Assembly: GCA_905236495.1 (NCBI GenBank) | Contig: CAJOPV010000011.1 | Span: 1 to 11,919, forward strand | From: an uncultured Christensenellaceae bacterium | Lineage (GTDB): Bacteria > Bacillota > Clostridia > Christensenellales > Aristaeellaceae | Length of the DNA stretch: 11,919 nucleotides | Direction of reading: 5' to 3' | In this document: piece after piece, positions 8,154-11,919 of the stretch | Numbering within the stretch: position 1 is the first letter of the stretch | Layout: every line of letters starts with the position of its first letter | Notes under the pieces: generated by a model | The model's input: the letters and a program-made list of their open reading frames with translations, nothing else | The model's database searches: none | What the model was told of the DNA's origin: nothing | Position numbers and translations under genes: made by a program

Positions 8154-9235
8154 TGGCTTTCCTCGGTTTTCTTTCTTGTAAGCTCCATCAGGCCCAGGGA
8201 GGTGAAGCCGTGGATCACGGTCTTTACCGGGTCGTCGGCAAGGGCGGCTTCCAGGGCTTTTGTGATCTGGGCGCGGCTTTCGTCGCTTTGCATATCCACA
8301 AAATCCACGATCACGATGCCGCCCAGGTTCCTCAGGCGCATCAGCCTGGCGATTTCTTCGGCGGCTTCTTTGTTGAGCCGCAGGAAGGCGCTTTCGGCCC
8401 CCTCCCTGCCGCCGGTAAATTTGCCGCTGTTCACGTCGATGACGGTCATGGCCTCGGTGCGGTCGATGACGAGATATCCGCCGCAATCCAGCCATACTTT
8501 CCGCTGCATGGATTTTTCTATCTTCGCCCGGATGTTCAAAAGGTCGAAGGGATGGGGGCACGCTTCCGCCGGGAAGGGCAGGGGAGGCAGGGCGGCGGGA
8601 TCGTCCGTCAGCGTCTTTTCGATCTGCCCGTGCTCATCCCGCAAAAGCCTGGACAGGGCATCCATCCGCCCTTCCAGCAAGCCGGGAGAGGAAAGGCTGT
8701 CGGCCTTTTCCCGGATGCGCTCCCATTTTTGCGATAAAGCAGCGACCTCCGCCGAAATCTCCTGCTCCGAAGCCCCCAGGCTTTCATACCGAAGCACCAG
8801 CCCGCAGGGACAGCCCAGCTTCTTTGCCAGGGCCAGGAGCTTTGCACGGTCCTCCTCATCGGTCACCCGCCTGGAGACGGCATGGCGGTCCGCCCGGGGG
8901 GTCAGGATCGCGTACCGCCCCGCCAGGGAAATATCCTGCGTCAGATAGGGGGCTTTGCCGCCCACGGGCGGCTTTTTCACCTGCACGATGATCCTTTCCC
9001 CGGAGCGGGGCTTATCCCGGCACTCGGAGAAGGGAAGAAAGCCCGTCTGCTCCCCGCCCAAACGGACGAAGCAGGCCTCCATGCCCTTCGCTATGCGGTC
9101 CGTAACGCCCAGATAGACCTGCTCGGCCTCCAGGGCCCCGGGGGCTTCCCGGACGTAATACAAAAGGCGCTTTCCCTCCGTCAGGGCGATTTCCCGCGCC
9201 CCGGAGCCGTTTTCGATCAAAAGCAGCTTGCTCAT
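8150..9235 (-). CDS. rng: Ribonuclease E/G family protein, short form without the Zn-link
   Basis: This is an endoribonuclease of the RNase E/G family, which acts in mRNA decay and rRNA maturation. The 361 residues contain an N-terminal S1 RNA-binding domain (about residues 36-115, including EACFVRLGGEQTGFLPFSE), then the RNase H-like and DNase I-like parts. The two metal-binding aspartates are present: D267 in VIDVNSGKFTG and D311 in IVIVDFVDM, spaced as in E. coli RNase E D303 and D346. The protein ends soon after LGLMELTRKK, before the CPxCxGxG Zn-link and C-terminal small domain, so it is about 100 residues shorter than usual RNase G. In the 5'-monophosphate sensor region the usual R-T pair reads R149-Y150. 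The ATG at 9235 overlaps the preceding stop in an ATGA, with GGAGAG just upstream. The stop likewise overlaps miaB, so the short end looks native rather than a sequencing slip. The family is sure. Activity, tetramer formation and 5'-end preference are uncertain. Confidence 0.93.
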   Translation of the reverse strand: MSKLLLIENGSGAREIALTEGKRLLYYVREAPGALEAEQVYLGVTDRIAKGMEACFVRLGGEQTGFLPFSECRDKPRSGERIIVQVKKPPVGGKAPYLTQDISLAGRYAILTPRADRHAVSRRVTDEEDRAKLLALAKKLGCPCGLVLRYESLGASEQEISAEVAALSQKWERIREKADSLSSPGLLEGRMDALSRLLRDEHGQIEKTLTDDPAALPPLPFPAEACPHPFDLLNIRAKIEKSMQRKVWLDCGGYLVIDRTEAMTVIDVNSGKFTGGREGAESAFLRLNKEAAEEIARLMRLRNLGGIVIVDFVDMQSDESRAQITKALEAALADDPVKTVIHGFTSLGLMELTRKKTEESQ

Positions 9236-9894
9236 AGGCTCTCCAGGGGATGGAAGGCCCCGTCCTTTTCCCCCAGCAGCTGGGTCCGGGTAATGAGAGC
9301 CCGGGGCCGGGGGGCGCCTGCAAAGGCAAACAGGGTATCCAGCAGCAGATCCGGCTTGCAGGTGGCCTTCTCGCACAGGGCCAGCACCATGCGCAGGGTA
9401 TTGCCCATCAGCGTCAGGTCATAGATCATGGGCCGGATATCGGCGGGCTTCAGGCCGGACTTGGTTTTGCGCATGACGGGGATTTCCTTTTGGGCAAGGA
9501 ACCGGGCGACGGCGTCGGGCAATCCCGCCGGCACCGTTTCCAATTCCGCTTCATACACTGCGGCGGCAAGCTGGGCCATGGGGGCGGGGTGACGATCCTC
9601 CACGGGATGGGCTTCCAGGCAGGGCAGATCAGGGGGCAGGGCGGCGGACAGCTTTTGCCGGAACGCCTCCGCCGTCATATCCTCCCCGATGGGCACCTCC
9701 ATGATTTCCCGCTTTCCCGGCATCCCCACGGACAGGGGCGCGGCGAAGGAAAGCAGGATATGGGGGTTGAAGCCCTGGGAATAGCACAGGGGCAGCCCGC
9801 TGCGCCGCAGGGCCCGCTGCATGGCCCGCATCAGATCCAGATGCCCGATGTGGCGCAGGCGGGGAGCTTTTTCAAAAACGACGATCATTTTCAT
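9232..9894 (-). CDS. TIGR03936 / DUF2344 family protein
   Basis: This conserved 220-residue protein has no established function. It carries the family hallmark near its N-terminus, GHLDLMRAMQRALRRSGLP (G17-P35), followed by YSQGFNPH (38-45) and LSFAAPLSVG. No signal peptide, membrane segment or recognisable catalytic motif is visible. It is almost always encoded next to, or fused to the C-terminus of, the TIGR03960 radical SAM protein, and often next to RNase E/G. That holds here: the radical SAM gene ends 15 bases upstream as a separate gene, and the downstream RNase E/G start overlaps its stop in an ATGA. A joint role with the radical SAM partner, possibly on RNA or the ribosome, is inference from context only. 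The ATG at 9894 follows GAGGGGG at ten bases. A second ATG two codons later is a possible alternative start. Confidence 0.93.
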   Translation of the reverse strand: MKMIVVFEKAPRLRHIGHLDLMRAMQRALRRSGLPLCYSQGFNPHILLSFAAPLSVGMPGKREIMEVPIGEDMTAEAFRQKLSAALPPDLPCLEAHPVEDRHPAPMAQLAAAVYEAELETVPAGLPDAVARFLAQKEIPVMRKTKSGLKPADIRPMIYDLTLMGNTLRMVLALCEKATCKPDLLLDTLFAFAGAPRPRALITRTQLLGEKDGAFHPLESL

Positions 9895-9909
9895 CTGAAA
9901 TACGCCCCC

Positions 9910-11811
9910 TCAATCAAACAGCGGTGCAGAGGCCTTGTCCGTATCCCTGAGGGGCGGATCGTTCACCCAGCCGCATACGCCCCAGGTGTGCAGGCCGCAG
10001 CCGTTGCAGCCCCGGCGGCAGTCCCTGGTGGTTTGGGTCTTTTTGGCCTTTTCGTTTTCCCGCTTCAAATAATCCTGGCTCACCCCGGCGTCGATGAACT
10101 GCCAGGGGAGCAATTCCTCGTAGGGCCTTTCCCGGTAAGCGTAAAAATCGGGGGTCAGGCCGCAGTCCGCAAAGGCGGCGAGCCAGCTTTCATACTTGAA
10201 ATGCTCGTTCCAGCTATCCAGCCGGCAGCCCCGCTTCCAGGCGGCATAGATCACGTCCCCCATCCGCCGGTCGCCCCGGGACACGCACGCCTCCAGCATG
10301 GAAAGCTGGCTTTCGTGCCAGTTGAAATTGACGCACTTGATTTTTAAGTACTGCCGAAGCTTGCTCTGCTTTTCGTGCACCTGATCGATGGTATCCTGAG
10401 GGGCCCATTGGAAGGGAGTAAAGGGCTTGGGCACGAACACGGAGGCGGAGGCCGTCACCTTCACGCCGTTTTTGCTGCGCTTTTCCTTGGGAACGGCGTA
10501 ATAGGCATCCACCACCTTTTTCGCCAGATGCCCGATGCCCATGAGATCCTCGTCCGTTTCCGTGGGCAGGCCCATCATAAAATAGAGCTTCACCGAGCTC
10601 CAGCCGCACTCAAAGGCGTCGGTGACGGCCCGGATCAGATCCTCCTCCGTAACGCCCTTGTTGATGACGTCCCGAAGCCGCTGGGTGCCCGCCTCCGGGG
10701 CCAGGGTGAGGCCGGAGCGCTTCACCTGCTGGGTTTCCTCCAGGGACTGCTTGACGATGTTGTCGATGCGCATGCTGGGGAGGCTGACGCTGACCCGCTT
10801 TTCCTTGTAGCGGTCCATCAACGCCTGGATCAGTTCAGCCAGGTAGGGATAATCCCCGGAGGATAAGGAGGAGAGGCTCATTTCCTCGTAGCCGGTGGAT
10901 TGCTGCAGCTTGTCCGCCAGCTCCAGCAGCCTGTCCATGCTGCGCTCCCGCACCGGGCGGTACAGCATTCCCGCTTGGCAGAAGCGGCAGCCCCGGGTGC
11001 AGCCCCGCATGATCTCCAGCACCATGCGGTCGTGGACGATCTCGGTGTAGGGCACGGGGATGTTTTCGGGATAGACGGCCCCCGACAGATCCTTCACCAC
11101 CCGCTTGCGCACCGTGCCGGGCGCGGCGGGATCGTTGGGCGCAAAGGAGCGCAGCGTGCCGTCGGGGTTGTAGGAAACATCGTAAAGGGAGGGCACATAA
11201 ACCCCCTCCAGCTTTGCCAGATTGCGGAAAATATCCTTTCGGGACAGCCGCGCCTCCCGCCCGTCCCGGATCACGTCGATGAGCTCGTGCATCACGTCCT
11301 CCCCGTCGCCGATCATAAAGGCATCGACGAAGGGGGCCAGGGGCTCCGGGTTAAAGGCGCAGGGGCCTCCCGCCACCACGATGGGGGCCTCCTCCGGGCG
11401 GTCCTTCGCCAGGATGGCGATACGGCCCAGATCCAGCATCTCCAGGATGTTGGTATAGCTCATTTCATATTGCAGGGTAAAGCCCACGATGTCAAATTCG
11501 TTCAGGGAATGGCGGCTTTCCAGGCCGAAGAGCGGGATCTTTTCCTCCCGCATCCTGTCCGCCATGTCGGCGGCGGGCATAAAGACCCGTTCGCACAGGG
11601 CGTCGGGCCGCTGATTAATGAGATAATAGAGGATCTTCATGCCCAGGTGGCTCATGCCGATATCGTAAGTATCCGGGAAGCAGAAGGCAAAGCGGCTGCG
11701 AACGGCGGCCCAGTCCTTGCTGACTGCGTTCATTTCCCCGCCGATGTAGCGGGCGGGCTTCTGGATCTCCTCCAATAGCCTCTCCAGCCTTGCGTTTTCC
11801 TGTTCGTTCAA
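9910..11811 (-). CDS. TIGR03960-type radical SAM protein with B12-binding-like domain (TTG start)
   Basis: This is a radical SAM protein of the TIGR03960 type; its substrate is unknown. With the start used here it has 633 residues. KPARYIGGE near the N-terminus is the usual family opening. A B12-binding-like domain follows, including FPDTYDIGMSHLGMKIL. The radical SAM core carries C-X3-C-X2-C at C271, C275 and C278 (RGCTRGCRFCQAG). The C-terminus has four more cysteines, C598, C602, C605 and C613 (DCRRGCNGCG and GVCGW), which could bind a second cluster; that is inference. The TTG at 11811 is preferred because an exact AGGAGG lies eight bases upstream. It also places KPARYIGGE close to the N-terminus, as in relatives. 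Longer options, ATG at 11835 and TTG at 11850, lack a ribosome binding site and sit at or before the predicted transcription start. It heads the cluster, 15 bases before its usual partner, the TIGR03936 gene. Confidence 0.9.
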   Translation of the reverse strand: MNEQENARLERLLEEIQKPARYIGGEMNAVSKDWAAVRSRFAFCFPDTYDIGMSHLGMKILYYLINQRPDALCERVFMPAADMADRMREEKIPLFGLESRHSLNEFDIVGFTLQYEMSYTNILEMLDLGRIAILAKDRPEEAPIVVAGGPCAFNPEPLAPFVDAFMIGDGEDVMHELIDVIRDGREARLSRKDIFRNLAKLEGVYVPSLYDVSYNPDGTLRSFAPNDPAAPGTVRKRVVKDLSGAVYPENIPVPYTEIVHDRMVLEIMRGCTRGCRFCQAGMLYRPVRERSMDRLLELADKLQQSTGYEEMSLSSLSSGDYPYLAELIQALMDRYKEKRVSVSLPSMRIDNIVKQSLEETQQVKRSGLTLAPEAGTQRLRDVINKGVTEEDLIRAVTDAFECGWSSVKLYFMMGLPTETDEDLMGIGHLAKKVVDAYYAVPKEKRSKNGVKVTASASVFVPKPFTPFQWAPQDTIDQVHEKQSKLRQYLKIKCVNFNWHESQLSMLEACVSRGDRRMGDVIYAAWKRGCRLDSWNEHFKYESWLAAFADCGLTPDFYAYRERPYEELLPWQFIDAGVSQDYLKRENEKAKKTQTTRDCRRGCNGCGLHTWGVCGWVNDPPLRDTDKASAPLFD

Positions 11812-11819
11812 GGGAGGTT

Positions 11820-11825
11820 CCTCCT
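11820..11825 (-). promoter_or_regulatory. Ribosome binding site that decides the TTG start
   Basis: AGGAGG on the minus strand is a full match to the Shine-Dalgarno consensus and lies eight bases before the TTG codon at 11811-11809. It is inside the reading frame of the longer annotated-start alternatives, and this is why the shorter start was chosen for the radical SAM gene. Confidence 0.8.
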
Positions 11826-11853
11826 GTGTCAGCATAGAAAATTCCAACAATAA

Positions 11854-11882
11854 ATTATAGCACGAAAGGCCCCGCTTGTCTA
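11854..11882 (-). promoter_or_regulatory. Sigma-A (sigma-70-type) promoter of the cluster
   Basis: On the minus strand TAGACA (11877-11882, five of six matches to TTGACA) and a perfect TATAAT (11854-11859) are separated by exactly 17 bases. Transcription would begin near 11847, giving a leader of about 35 bases before the TTG start of the radical SAM gene. This is the only strong promoter I find in the window, and it sits in the only AT-rich stretch, so it probably drives the whole cluster. The 37 bases further upstream (11883-11919) hold no gene I can identify. Confidence 0.8.
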
Positions 11883-11919
11883 TCCTGAAAGAGGCTGAAA
11901 TCAGCAGCCCTTCAATGCC

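Noticed and set aside
8154..8561. In-frame upstream extension of miaB by 136 codons
   Set aside because: The extension is composed of Arg/Pro-rich shadow sequence inside the RNase E/G gene. The ATG at 8153 has its own ribosome binding site, and MiaB homologs begin near there.
6879..8948. Plus-strand open frame of 689 codons antisense to miaB and rng
   Set aside because: It is a shadow of GC-rich codons on the opposite strand. Its translation is rich in Gly, His, Gln and Pro with no recognisable domain, and it spans the junction of two clear genes.
9250..10347. Plus-strand open frame of 365 codons antisense to the TIGR03936 and radical SAM genes
   Set aside because: It is a GC-driven shadow without a domain, and the minus-strand frames carry clear family motifs.
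11894..11910. GGCTG/CAGCC inverted repeat near the right edge, considered as a terminator of an upstream gene
   Set aside because: The stem is only five pairs with a seven-base loop and no clear T-run on either strand, and the window ends too soon to judge.

Overview
The window is a single unidirectional gene cluster: eight genes, all on the minus strand, with no gene of its own on the plus strand. GC content is high by eye. Codons are correspondingly GC-rich, and that produces many long but spurious antisense reading frames. The gene set and order point to a Gram-positive (Bacillota, clostridial) chromosome: a MutS/MutL pair without MutH, an endonuclease-type MutL, a YlbF/YmcA-family gene between miaB and mutS, and a YnbB-type PLP enzyme after miaA. 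Strong AGGAGG-type ribosome binding sites agree. A high-GC, possibly uncultured Clostridia member is my inference. I see no mobile elements, CRISPR, tRNA or rRNA, and this looks like a vertically inherited housekeeping locus.

In transcription order (right to left): a sigma-A-type promoter (TAGACA-17-TATAAT, 11854-11882); a TIGR03960-type B12-domain/radical SAM protein (9910-11811); a TIGR03936/DUF2344 protein (9232-9894); a short RNase E/G (8150-9235); MiaB (6750-8153); a YlbF/YmcA-like protein with a Cys-rich tail (6325-6720); MutS (3693-6290); MutL (1647-3581); MiaA (733-1650); and a YnbB/methionine gamma-lyase-like PLP enzyme cut by the left edge (1-719). Three junctions are 4-base ATGA overlaps and most others are gaps of 13-34 bases. 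Only the 111-base mutS-mutL gap is larger. One long polycistronic transcript is likely.

The cluster joins two conserved neighbourhoods. The first half (TIGR03960, TIGR03936, RNase E/G) usually leads into rplU-rpmA in Clostridia. The second half (miaB, ymcA-like, mutS, mutL, miaA, ynbB) follows the order known from Bacillus subtilis, minus cotE and hfq. Functionally it combines RNA decay (RNase E/G, possibly the RicA-like protein), two steps of one tRNA modification (MiaA then MiaB at A37) and DNA mismatch repair (MutS, MutL).

No wholly new system is evident. The points most worth a second look are: an RNase E/G that stops before the Zn-link and has an altered 5'-sensor region; the C-X3-C-X2-C-X2-C tail on the YlbF/YmcA-like protein; and the evidence that the first gene starts at a TTG codon.
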